DNA of 64,000 bases, taken from assembly GCA_013396915.1 (NCBI GenBank), contig VWZL01002042.1, forward strand, positions 772,627-836,626, given 5' to 3'. Below, in pieces: positions 1 through 11,500 of the stretch (position 1 is its first letter; the number at the start of each line of letters is the position of its first letter). Under the pieces are notes generated by a model that worked only from the letters and a program-made list of their open reading frames with translations, was not told the origin of the DNA and did not search any database. The DNA is from Stercorarius parasiticus (lineage: Eukaryota; Chordata; Aves; Charadriiformes; Stercorariidae). Made by a program: the position numbers and the translations under genes.

Positions 1-3000
1 TACCAAGTGTCATTTTGTCTTTTTGGTGTCTTGATTTTCGGTGGAACTTAATTCTTTTATCTTAACCCTGTTCTCTTCTCACCTCAAAAAGGAGGAAAGC
101 AAGCACATTAGCATCACCTGGATGCAAAGCAAACTAAATTATAATGTCTGATTTTAATAGAATTGCCTTGTGCTTGATTTTAAATAACGAGACACCATTA
201 GTACAAAACAGAGCGTTTGTAACAGGAACGTTGTGCTTATTTCAGAGCACTCCCCGTGCTGGGAGTGAGATCCCGTGTGTTGTCTTGGGACTCGGCTGTA
301 GGCGGAGAGAGCTAGACATTATAATAAGCTCCCTTACAGAGCGGGTAGTGGGTGGATTGTATGAGAAGACTGCAGAGCTCCTAGCTCCAGGGATATTTTA
401 AAAGCAGGTCAGAGAGATGTCTGTCAGGAATGGGATAGGTATATGGGATCTGGCCTCGAGGTGTGAAATGCTCTCCCTCTGGAGACCTGTAACAGCTCTT
501 TTGTAGTAGCTTAGATAAATATTTGTAGGGGCGAGGGAGATTATGCGATAATGCGTTTTGGGAGCCTGAGTTGAGGAGAGCAGGCTTGTTACTTGCGGAG
601 GACAATATTTCTAAAAAGTTTTGATTGCTTCTTGGAAAAGGATTTGCCTTATGGAACGAATAAGAGAAAACATTCCTCTGTGCCAAGGCAGCTCAGCCAC
701 ATGGGAAAGAGTTCTTCCTAACTCACCTGGTGGAGCCCTTAGCCAGCACGCTCCGAGCTTCTCCTGAGGATAACTCATGGTGGTAGCCCAGGGATGACGA
801 GGCAGGTGGCTAGCAACGCCACAGCTAAAATCAGCCAGGCCAGTTCCACAGCAACTCATTTCTGCCTTTAATTTGTTTGCAGAGTACAAGCAGGTTAGCT
901 AAAATATAGCAGGGAGGATGGAGGGGGTTGTGCTGGGGAAGCAGAGGGTTGGCTTTGCAGCCTGCAGCAATCTCTGCAGGTAACACACCAGCCCTGGTGG
1001 CTGGGGAGGAGCATGGGAGGAAAAGCATCTGGAGGAAAAATAGGGAAGCGCAATAGTCAGTTATTGGTAGATGTCTGTCTTTCCCAGGATTGTTTTTTGG
1101 AAGCTGTGTTCAGCTCAAAGCGAGGGCTCAAACAGCCCCCTCTATGTGACTCCAACATTTGTCTGGGTACTTGCGCTGTCTTCATGGTTTGGAGCATTCT
1201 CCCATGAAGAGCTGCTTTCTCCCCCAACAGTAACTGCACTTAAAAGCAAATGTTTGACACTGGTTTGGTCCCATCTGTGACAATGTTCTTTTTATAACAT
1301 TCATGGAGGTTATTCCAAGTGTTTTACCTGTGCAGGTTTGTGTGTGGATTTGATCGGAATGGTTAAGCGTTAGCAAAGAAGCTCTTTGCTACATGCAGAC
1401 GACTCTGTCCACCGCTTCTCTAGCGGTTTTGGTTTTGGTTTTGGAGTGCTGTTGTTGTCCGTGTATTGTCCTGCTGTGGAGTTGTCGGAGTTGCACAGAT
1501 GAAGCAGCTGAGTTGACAGACAGCAAAACAATTTTTTCCTGTAAGAATTAATGCGATAGAAGGTGTACACCGAGCCTTAACTGACAAATACGCAGAGAGA
1601 GTGTACACAGTGCAGCGGAGGGAGGGCAGAAGGGACCTTCGGGAGATGCTGGCTTTTCAGAGGCTGGTTTTGGAGTGGGTCATTGTTCCAAAAGACCTTG
1701 CCTGCTTCCTCTGTGAGACTGAATGCCCCCTGTAAATCTCTTTTGTGTTTTGCTATCCATTGTCTGACTAACCATTGTGCTTTTCAGGAACGCATCCCTG
1801 ACAGATAGCAGGGTGTGCCTATATATATAGCTGTAGTTTTAGAAACAAACCTGCACAGGTAGAGGAACAGTTAGGAGAGCCACGGAGCCCTCATCATCAG
1901 CAGGTCATGGCAGAGAGAGGTTAGCTGTCTTCTCCAAGGGCCTGCCATGCCTCCTCGGCTGCCAGCTTGCATAAAGCAGTAACATAGAATCATAGAATGG
2001 TTCGGATTGGAAGGGACCTTAAAGATGATCTAGTTCTAACCCCCCCGCCATGGGCATCATCACCATAACCTTTTTCTGTGCTTGTGTTAGAGGTCACTCA
2101 CCAACCCAGTTAGGGAACTCGGAGCCCAGCGATCAGAGTGGGCTGGCTTGCTCATTAACTGGAGGTCATTCACTGCTGCTTTCTGGGCTCTCCAGTGGGT
2201 GCTGTGCTTGTCTCACATTGGGTTGCTGTTGCTTCTTTTAGTCTTTTAAAAATCAGTGGTGGGTGCAGGGGTGGGTGCAGCTGTGTAGCGGTTGCATAGT
2301 TCATCCAAGGCAGAGCAGGCAGCTCTGCACGCCCTGTGCTTCTCTGCAGACAGGCAGGTAGTTATTAATTCAGGCCACAGACTCAGTCTGCTCACGTACC
2401 CGCAGGGCTTCTCTCCGAGAGCCTGGTGGCCAGCCCAGCAAAGCACTGTGGGCTTTGCCACCTCAGCGACGGTGGCAGCCAGCAAAGCGCTAGGGCAGAA
2501 AGGCTGCTGGACAAATCGCCCATGTCCCGCAGTGCCTGAACCTGCCCGTGCGGAGAAATCTCTCTGAGCCTGAAACAAAGGCAATGTGGAGAAAGTACAG
2601 AGGTGGGCGTAGCTGTGCCGTGCACAAAGACGTGAGCATGGTTATCCCAGGTCAGACGAGGAGCTTGTTTAGCCCCATGTCCCAGCTCCAGCAGTGTCCA
2701 AGAGGAAAAGCCTAAGAAGGAAAGTAAGAGGAGGTGACGTAAGTTATGTGGCTAAGGGACCTCCTGAGCTAGAGGCGAGACCTTTGCGTGGAAGGTGGCT
2801 GCGTCACTGGCTCTGTGCAGTTGGATTCAGCTGCTGGCATTGGGATAAGCATTCCTGCTAGCGTGCTGCCTGCTTTGGTCACGCTGCAAAGCTGCAGCAT
2901 GCCCACAACAGGCCACTGCAGGAGGTTCGCGGTCACGCTCCTCACCCCTTCCTTTTACAAGTGTGCACGTGGCCCTACTTACACCAAGTCCTCTTTGGAT

Positions 3001-3408
3001 GCTCTTATATTTACACTCAGCTGTGAACATCATAGTGACATGTATTCAGCTGGGTTGAAGACTATGGATGACAAGATCCAGCTTAAAAGCACCCAGGCTA
3101 AAGAAAGTAAGGATTGAAGGGCAGCAATAAGGGAAACCTCATTCTTACTGTAGTGAGATGTGACAGCTACGCAGCTGGGGGGCTGAAGATGCTCCCGTCC
3201 ACAACAGCAAGGCTGCCTTTGCATGGCTTTAGATAGCTGAAACTAAAGATTGCTGTAGAGCAGAGAAAGCGATGAAATGCTTGTAAGCAGCTCTTGCTTT
3301 TCAGGGAAAGATGCTGCCCAGCAGCTGTAGGGCTGGGCTAGATACGTCCCCACCGGGGACAAAACCTGTTCCCCTCTGCAGACTTAGTGTCTCCTTCTTA
3401 TTTTCCAG
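1..3408 (+). other. Probable CMC4 intron / upstream sequence, no coding exon recognised
   Basis: This stretch lies upstream of the last coding exon of CMC4. I looked for the short preceding coding exon of that gene (the N-terminal part of the CX9C protein, about 20 residues) and did not find it, so it probably lies left of the window. Small open frames here show no recognisable protein. The only repeat seen is a short antisense CR1 tip at 1984-2052. Confidence 0.5.
1984..2052 (-). mobile_element. CR1 LINE fragment, 3' tip only, antisense
   Basis: The sequence begins with ATAGAATCATAGAATGG and continues with the GGAAGGGACCTTAAAGATGATC block. That is the reverse complement of the 3' end of avian CR1 elements. 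Only about 70 bases remain, a severe 5' truncation that is common for this family. Confidence 0.85.
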
Positions 3409-3578
3409 TGAACAACTACGTGGAGTCTAAGTGTGAGACCGTGCTTCAGGAAATGCGGAAGTGCTGCGCCCGCTACCCCAAGGGCAGATCCATCTGTTGT
3501 TCAGGGTTTGAGAAAGAAGAAAGGGAGAGAGAAAAGTTTAAGGCGACTTCAGAAGGAGTTCCCCCATCACCTCAGTAA
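3409..3578 (+). CDS. CMC4: CMC4 (p8 MTCP1), last coding exon
   Basis: This is the terminal coding exon of a small twin-CX9C protein of the mitochondrial intermembrane space, a family imported and oxidised by the Mia40 relay. The exon follows a TTTTCCAG acceptor and starts with two bases of a split codon. It encodes ESKCETVLQEMRKC, a perfect CX9C, followed by CARYPKGRS and CSGFEKEE, the signature of CMC4. An additional Cys precedes the conserved CSGF. The C-terminal tail after FEKEE is diverged and somewhat longer than I recall for mammals. It ends at TAA 3576-3578. The N-terminal exon is not in the window. The identification is supported by the neighbours FUNDC2 and F8, which flank CMC4 in other vertebrates. 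No MTCP1 (TCL1-family) coding exon was recognised downstream. Confidence 0.92.
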
Positions 3579-4898
3579 CACAATGCAGCTCCAGCAGGTA
3601 CCGGAGCACGGACTCACCTGCAGAGCTCGTGTGTGTTTTTTCAAGCCTTCTTTAGACTTTCAGGAAAGCCAGATCGCTCCTAGAACACACCATCCGGCAC
3701 ACCAAAAAGTATAACGCAGTACCAACAGATGGCCTGGTTAACGGACTTTATTTTCTGTACCAAAACATCATCTACATTGTCTTTGCATCGCACCTGTATC
3801 CGTGAAAAGTCACTTGATGTTTTTAGAATGCTTACCTTACTCTAATCCATCCTTGCTCTCAAAATGGAGAACTGGAACCGAGTTATTCTGGCCTATGGAG
3901 CGGGAGGTACAGGAAATGAGCTCAGAAGAGTGAGTGAGTTTAAGCATGACACATGAAACAAGCCCATTTTGACACAGCAAAGGTATTGCTGCCATCATGC
4001 AGTAGTTCCAGGCAACATTTGCCTGTCCAGTGGTTCAAGCTCAAGAACGGGAATCGGGTCTGGGGATTGTTCCTAGGTCTTGCATAGATCACGAGTGGCT
4101 ACAAGTCACTTTGCCTAAGTGCCTCACTTTCCCACTGGACAGACTTTTGGTTACTTTATATTTGAATTGCCTACACGCTGCTATTTGCATGACAGAGATG
4201 TTACAGGAACATTATTTCAGGGATTGATACAGGAATAGGATTTATTTTTTAAAAAAAAAAGCAATATTCATTTGAAAGATCTGACTGTTGATATAAAATT
4301 TATAAATTTATGTATTAATTGAACACCTTTAAGCAATATGTTAATGAACCCAGCGTAGTTCAACCCGCTGGTACCCAGAGGCCTGTCACAAAGCCCTGGG
4401 CTAGATCCAAGAACTGATTTAGGTGCTGCTTACTGAACAAGCAGTTGTAGGCACTCGCTTTCAACAAAGCATTTCAGACTCACTCACAACCGGCTGTGTC
4501 TGGACCCCAGGGAGAGATGGCTTTTTCAGAAGTTCTCACCCGTGCAGCAGAAAATTTCCTGTGACCTGTAGGAAGAGCTCAGCAGACAGGTTCCTGCATC
4601 ACCCTTCAGAGCTGCCTAAGTCTCTCCATCCCCTGTAGCAGGAGTCCAGGCACCTCAGTGGGTGCCAAGGCCATTGCAGAGCCTTGGCACCTAAATACCA
4701 GACTTCAAACCCACTAGGCCCCTAACTCTGTCATTAGATCTAGCCGTTAAGGACTTCTGTGCTGTGATCAAGTACAACTTACTTATGAAATACAGCTTCT
4801 ATAAACAGACCACTGTAGTCTAGGCACAATAGTTGAGTGTATTGAAGCCTAGAAAAGCAAACCATCTGTATTCACCGCTCTGAAATACCATGATACAA
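3579..4898 (+). other. CMC4: Probable CMC4 3' UTR
   Basis: This is non-coding sequence between the CMC4 stop and the first well-placed AATAAA. It is AT-rich and includes a T6A10 tract at 4245-4260. No other gene is recognised. UTR status is inferred from position only. Confidence 0.5.
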
Positions 4899-4904
4899 AA
4901 TAAA
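4899..4904 (+). terminator. CMC4: Poly(A) signal AATAAA, candidate for CMC4
   Basis: A canonical AATAAA is followed after about ten bases by candidate CA cleavage dinucleotides and then by a TG/T-rich stretch (4920-4945) that can act as a downstream element. It is the first convincing + strand signal after the CMC4 stop codon. Confidence 0.6.
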
Positions 4905-4937
4905 TGACTGGAACAAATTGTAGTCTCAGTTTGGTTG

Positions 4938-4943
4938 TTTATT
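4938..4943 (-). terminator. FUNDC2: Poly(A) signal AATAAA (TTTATT on +), candidate distal signal for FUNDC2
   Basis: The reverse complement reads AATAAA, followed on the - strand by about 17 bases to a CTACA cleavage context and then by a T/GT-rich element at 4915-4890. It lies only 33 bases from the opposed CMC4 signal. Using it would give FUNDC2 a 3' UTR of about 3.5 kb. Confidence 0.5.
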
Positions 4944-7900
4944 GAGAATACAACAGAGCTGCAAGCCGGGCAGCTTGGCTGCCATTCACAGTCCAGAGCT
5001 ACATGTGATATCATCGTGTTTAAATAGAAGCTGCTTGATATTTTTATAACCGGGGCTCAAGAAGAGAATAACTCGGGGCTAGCCTTCCCTTCCCTCCCAC
5101 CCCCCTGAAAAAGACCTTAAGACAAAATAGGGGGTTTAGTATTTCTGAAAAGTAGGGGAAACTGATGACAATGCTGTAGAGCAGCTCAAACACTTGACAA
5201 ATAGCTTATTTTTCCTTTTTGCTCTATCTGAGCAGGAGCAATGGAAAATCACTAGTAGATGATAAAAAAATAAGTATTTAGGCTTTGGTTACGCCTGTTA
5301 AAAAGCCTCGTCTCCGTGCCTGTTTCTCAAGCGGAGCAAGCTTGCTCAGCAGGGAAGCTCCGAAACCAAGCTGGGAGCAGAATCACCTCCTGCCCCAGAA
5401 GCATCCCACCTTTTGGGAACATGGGCGATTGGTGCCAGGATCATTAAGGAGAGGGACTGATTAGGGCAGCCCATGGTTACCTGCGGAGAAGAGGGAAGGC
5501 TGCTGGCCTCCTGCTACCGGACTGGCTGTCACCGCTACCCTGAGTCAAACGCAACACGCAAGACAAAACCACGCTGGTTCCTGAGAAGTCAAGAGACCCC
5601 ACACAGAAGCTATTAGAGCAAAACCGTTTAATAAAATATCACTTCAACAAGCATTTACATACAATATATAAAAACACTTTAAAAGCCTAGTGTGTTTTAA
5701 ACCTTCTCATACTGGAACAGACGCCAAAAGTTGTTGAAACAAGACCAAAGAGAGCAGAGGCGGGTAGGGACATGGGGAAACACCTCATCTTGGCACCTGC
5801 AACAATGAAAATGCATCCCAACAGAGGCCGAGTCAGCATCAAAGCTTCCAGTGTGAGCCCACAGCATCAAACAGTGCCAGCCACGAGCCCGACACTGACA
5901 CAGCAGAAAGATTTGCCAGATCCCGCTGTCCTTGTCTGTTCCCTGCCTGCATTCCCATCAAACTCAACATGAATTTGTCACTTGTTTCCCCTTCCAGCAG
6001 CAATTGAGGCGTTTTAGCTCCCTCTCTGGGCCATTTCTCTCCATAGCAGCAAGTCGGGACCCCGTGGAGCAGAACCCAGCACACTCTTCCCTGGGGCTGG
6101 GCAGAAACTGTGACTTATTTGAGCCTGAAAAAACATCCCTACGGTCTGTTAATGATTTACTTTGAGCTTCGTCGCTGGAGAAAGCTTTGTGGAGGTTAGT
6201 GCACCTCAGAAGAAGTTGTGTTATGCAGCACACCAGGCAGAGGGGCAGCAACGCTGTTTTCCTACAGGAGGAAGAGATACCCTGCAATACAAACGTATCA
6301 ATTCATGCACATTCAGCCCTGCAGGGTTCCTACAAAGAAAAAAAAAATCCAAACCACCACCATCATCTGTCATTCCACTCCCAAACACCAATTTACTGAA
6401 GACCTATTTGCTGCATCACATCACTCCTTCCGTCCTGGATGGCTTTTAGGAAGACCATCATTAAAAGGAAGGGAGCCCAGCTGCTCCTCATTCTCCTTGA
6501 CCATGTATGGCAGGACAGGAGCAAAGAGACCGACTTCTGTTTCCTGATTACCTGCAGCTTCTTTTCAGATCCTGAAGGTGAGAAAACCTCAGCTAAAACG
6601 ACGTGTTGCTACACTGACAATCAACAGAGCTGAAACAAAACTGACAACTGCAAGTGCTCATCCCAAAACCTCTGGTGGAAGAACCCACTGTTCCAGCTGT
6701 TCCAGCAGCTCTCAGGGAAGAGCGCCGTTTCTAGCCATGCTGAGAGCAGCAGTGATGATCAGAAAGGCAGCACACAGCACCAGAGATGGGGTGCAGCCAC
6801 GGAGACAGGTGCTGTGTCCCAATCATCTATGTGCGTCATCATTCCCTAGCATGTTTTCCACTGAAAGATGGGAAAACATAAAAAAACCCGTTCTTGGCAA
6901 GAACTCCTACATGTACCTGCTGGAGGACGTCACCCAACTGTCATGCAAGTCCCTGGACACTGGAAAGCGGTAATGCCAGCCCAGCACAGCCAATGGAGAA
7001 CACCTCTGAGGGATTTTGGGGGGTTTTTTTTGGTAATTTTCTCTTCTAGGTTAGAGGTCTGCTCTGCACACAGCTGCACTGGGACAGACTGTCCCAAAAG
7101 AGCTGAGCTCTGCATCTGGGCTGCCTCGTCACCTGCAGGAGAACGGTTGCAAATGATGGAATTAAGCAAGCAGCTTTTTTTGTGGAAATGACAAATGCAA
7201 AGAAGGAAAGAAAATAACCAAGGTAGAAAGTATGGAAATGAGCCACTCCCACAAGAGCACAACCTGTTTTTCCCCAACAGCTTTGTCATTTCAGTTGCTT
7301 GCAGAGACTGAGGGGATGGAGTTTGTGCTCTGCAGAAGCAGGTAAAGGACTGCACTCCAGATTTCACATCCTCCCCTGACACCACTCCAGAACAGCTGGC
7401 AAACAGGGGCCCTGGACCAGTACAATGTACCCTAAACAGGGATGCACTTCCTCTCACACGGCTACAGCTGTAAGAGCATCACCAATGCCAAAGTGGCCAG
7501 AGAAGATCATGGCAGACACCAGTGTGAGGCCCAAGGTGATTTACAGTAAGCAGCACAGCTGAAACGCAGATCCCCTGTGCCAGCTAGCCTGACACAGACA
7601 GGTCAAGCACGCTGGAAGCTGGAAGCCTGCCCAGCACAAGAGAGCACCTCAGCACATTTCAAAGGCTGAGCAGTCAGCTAGCAAGTGAGAAAGGCGCTCT
7701 ACAGTGCAGGAAGCTTGGTGACTTTCAGAACACAAGATGAGGAAAGGGCCTGGAGAGTCACCCATGGTGCTCAGTTTCCATCAGCAGTGCCAGTGCTGCA
7801 ATTCCAGTAAGGGGTATAAATAACAGCAGAGGAGCAGCCAAACGGCCATCTACGTGCAGTGCAACGGGAGGGGGAGGGCAGGAGAACCCCCAGCATCACA

Positions 7901-8464
7901 CATAACATGAACTTGCTCCTTATCCACCTGCCCGGGACACAGCCCAGGCTGTCCCCTGATACTTCTGCATCCCCTCCCCTCCCAGGACACCCAAGCACAT
8001 TTTGGATTGCACACGCCATCTCTGTACAGAGGGAAGCACAGGCTTTCCAGGTATTGGGGCACAAGAAGTGCAAGCTAAATAGCAGTGAACAGCTGACAGC
8101 TGTTGTACACGTATAGTGTACAAATGTACATGTAACAGCCTGAGCACGTGGGAAGAAGCGCATTTAAGAGATTCTTCTGCCACTACATGTTTATGAGGCT
8201 GCAACTCATCACAAAATTTGGGACTGGGTGTATTTGGTGGGGGAAGGAATCACTGGGAGTCATAAGCTTTCAGATCAATCCCTGCACCCTAACAGCCCAG
8301 ACAGAGGAAAACTTTGGAAATCAGAAGCAGCGTTGTAAGAAATAAGGGCTGGAACCTGTGAGCAGAAGGGACTGAGCCTGTCGGCAACTTCCTTTGACTT
8401 CTAAGTGAGAGAGAACAGCAGTAGAGGAGGGCAGGGGAGCCTAGGCATGAAGAGAGTGCAGTTT
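4944..8464 (-). other. FUNDC2: Probable FUNDC2 3' UTR / convergent intergenic sequence
   Basis: About 3.5 kb lie between the FUNDC2 stop codon and the convergent poly(A) zone. Open frames here are short and show no recognisable protein. I infer that most of it is FUNDC2 3' UTR. A second possible 3' end for the same gene is marked at 5627-5632. Confidence 0.4.
5627..5632 (-). terminator. FUNDC2: Poly(A) signal variant ATTAAA, alternative FUNDC2 3' end
   Basis: The + strand TTTAAT reads ATTAAA on the - strand, within an A/T-rich context (GATATTTTATTAAACGG). It is a proximal alternative to the AATAAA at 4938-4943 and would give a UTR of about 2.8 kb. Confidence 0.4.
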
Positions 8465-8542
8465 CTAGGATGCCATTCCGAGCAGGAATCCTCCAGCAAA
8501 CCCTCCAGTCAGGATAACATTCTTCTTCAAAAATATGATCAC
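8465..8542 (-). CDS. FUNDC2: FUNDC2 exon 5 (last)
   Basis: Encodes [19 protein letters not shown] and LLGMAS, then TAG. This is the C-terminal membrane segment of the FUN14 domain. The acceptor is CTTAG, and the exon begins at a codon boundary. Confidence 0.95.
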   Translation of the reverse strand: MIIFLKKNVILTGGFAGGFLLGMAS

Positions 8543-11500
8543 CTAAGCAGGGGAGAGAAGAGCCAACAGTGTTCAGTAGCAGATCACCCACCAACCCTCC
8601 CCGTAAGAGGACATCCCTCAGACTGTTCTCCAAGGTGAGTGATGCTCAGAGAGAGGCCACTGCTCGGGTCTGAGAAAGTATCCTATATAACGACCTCCCC
8701 TCCCTGATCCCCCTGCTGCACGTACAGCTCCTCAACCAAGCCCAGATGCTCCAACAGATGCAGTCCAAGCCTCCACGCTCCAGGGCTCTCTCACAACCAG
8801 CACAGCCAGTCTGACAGAAGGGGCTGCTGACCGTGCGTGCCAGACCAGGGTACAGCAGAGTCCAGGGTAACTAGCCCACTCTGCTGACAGATCCACTTAG
8901 CTTTTCTTGTCAGACTGAAGAGACGCTTCTCCCCACAACCCCAGCACGTTTTCTCCCAACCCCAGGGAATTTGCAGCAACACATGGTGAGACAGTGTCAT
9001 GCCTAGAAGCCACCCTGGCTGTCTCAAATATGCATAGATAGCTTTGCCACTTCTCCAGTTTTGCTGTCCTGCAAGCATTCCCTTGTATTTGCACCGTGGA
9101 AGATCCGTAAGAGCCTAAGAGTCAATCTTGTTTTCTGACCCCTCCAGCTAAGCACTCACACACACCCTGGGAGAGTTGTCTCACCTCATCCACTTTGCTT
9201 TTCACTTCTGGAGACATTTTGTTACCACTGCTGTGAAATTTCAGCTGCTGCTTGGCTTTATTCACATCCCGTTCTACTAGCTTCCAGTCCACTTTGATGT
9301 ATCCTGTGTGGTTTGCAATCTAGAGTTTTGAGGGGTGGAAAAGAAGTTGCTGGAGTAAAGTCCTGTGTGACCATGGCTAAACAGACCCCTTTACCCACCC
9401 ACATTCCCTGACCACGGCCACCTCCCACACGCTGGTCCAGTGGGCTGAGAGGATGAGCTTAAAAACTGGACAAAGGACCACCCCTGTAGCTGTATTAACT
9501 GTCCTGCAACATCTGTCTTCCATGGTAATCCCCTAACAGCTTAGCCTGTTTCAGACTCTATTCTCTAATGTAAAGCTGGCATCACCTCCCCCTTGCAACT
9601 GCCACGTATGTTGTTGGGACTCTCTGCAGCTCTCCTGCTGCTGTGGGTGGACACAGCTATTAATAGCTTTTTCCTCTCTAAATATTTTATCTGGTGAGGA
9701 TGATTCACCAGTGAAACTCTCCCTGCTCAGAGCAAGCTTTTGGGCTTTCAGTAGAACAAGCAGAACCAGAAGAGCGGGGAGAACGAGTCACACACAGACA
9801 GCGCCTGAGAAGCAAACAAGTAACACTGCCGAGCGAGGCCTGAGAGCTGTTCTGTGTCCTTCAGGGTGCACAAGCTAGATGTCCAGGTCCGAGCAGCTCC
9901 ATTCAGTGCCAGGGTTCTTGGAAACCAGGAGAAATGGTTGAGGACAGAGATACGTCTCTGTTTCTCTCCTCTTCCCCAATGCTTTACAGAGAGCCCCATC
10001 TGTGCTGGCCCGACTCCTCAGGCAGCCAGGTTGACAGGAAGCGTATCACAGATATTCACAAATCCTTCCTGATCCAGGGCTGTTCCTCCAGGAACACCAT
10101 CTCCACAGGCAAAGGATTAAGTACAGTAGCCAGTTCTGACCAGAAAGTCCTGCAGCAGCAGCAGCACGGTCTGCCACAGCTGAAGGTTGCCTCCTGCTTC
10201 ACTCAGGTGCCCCTGCAGTAATGGCCCCACCTGCCTTTGTTAGCAGACCCTAAGTGGATAGCACCTTTTGGCAATCCTTAAGTTTACACACACTGACCCT
10301 GCTTTGCTGCCACATCTGTGTACCCTGGAGGACACACACCCTTGACATCCACGGCCGCGCAGAGCTCCTGGCAGAGCAGGGAACTGGCCCCACCTGTCCC
10401 AACAGGTAATGATCACTAGACAGCCCTTCATCCCCACTAGCACAGTTCTTGGAAAGCCTGACCCACTGTTCATACACACCTGAAGTAGGAAAAAGCCACC
10501 TCCCACTGCTGTTGCTGCCAGCTTTCCAACTTTCTGGAAGATGAATCCAGTACACCTACAAATGAACCAGGATCCAGTCAGGAGAATGAAACACCAAACA
10601 CACACTCCTCAGCATGCTTCCCACAGGCAAGGCTGCCTTTGGCAGTAATTAGCCAAGCCTCAGAGACAGCCTGACAAATGGCAGAAGAAACCCACGTGCA
10701 AGCAGAGAGAGAGAGAGAGAGAAAGGATTTGCGCCCAGCCAAAAATGATGCTTTACAGCTTTTTACTTCTCACTAACACATTTCAGCCTGTGCAGTTTTG
10801 ATTCTTATCTCTTCAACATCAACCTCCCAAAAGAGTAATCGGAAACATGTCATTTCACTGAAATCAACATGTGGTTTTAGCTTTTTTTTTTTTAAACTGG
10901 TATCATCTCTGAAGGGAAATTAGGCAGCACGTCTGCTGCTGCTCCATGATAGAGCACAGGGAGCAGATCACAAGGCAAGCTTCTTTGTTGCCCAAAGAAC
11001 CGCTTACTTTTCCTTTTCATTTCTCAGAAGAGAAAAATTCTGAAACAAGCAGACAACAGTGGTCTAAAGCTATACTGGTCTCCAAACTGGGTTACATGCT
11101 CTCAACATGAAAGACACTGCTGCAGTCACCAGAACTCAAGAAAGCACCACCCCATTGCTCAGTCATGCAGCAAAGGGCTAGTGTATTATATCATCCAAAA
11201 CAGACTTTATTTTGACCACAGCTTCCTTATCAACATTGCAAAACAACACAGCGACCTCCTCTCACCCATTTCTGAATACACACGCTTTGTGAAGATACAA
11301 GAGAGAGTTGGCCAGCTGATCTTTTTATCAGAAAATGAAGATCTGTCATACACCTCCAAATGGTTACCCCTATGCCAGACAAAGAAGACAGGCGCAGCAA
11401 GAAGCAAAGCAGCATGATTACACCAAGTTTTCAACTCAAGCAATGCCGCCGTGGGAATGAAGTTGCAAACAGAGCCACAAGCCACCAGCCCCAGCACTTG

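Noticed and set aside
3064..3107. Possible CMC4 upstream exon (MDDKIQLKSTQAKE before GTAAGG)
   Set aside because: The donor is good, but the residues lack the Cys pattern required for the first CX9C helix.
3579..4898. MTCP1 (TCL1-family) coding exon downstream of CMC4
   Set aside because: Expected in mammals from the shared transcription unit, but no frame here resembles the TCL1 fold sequence.
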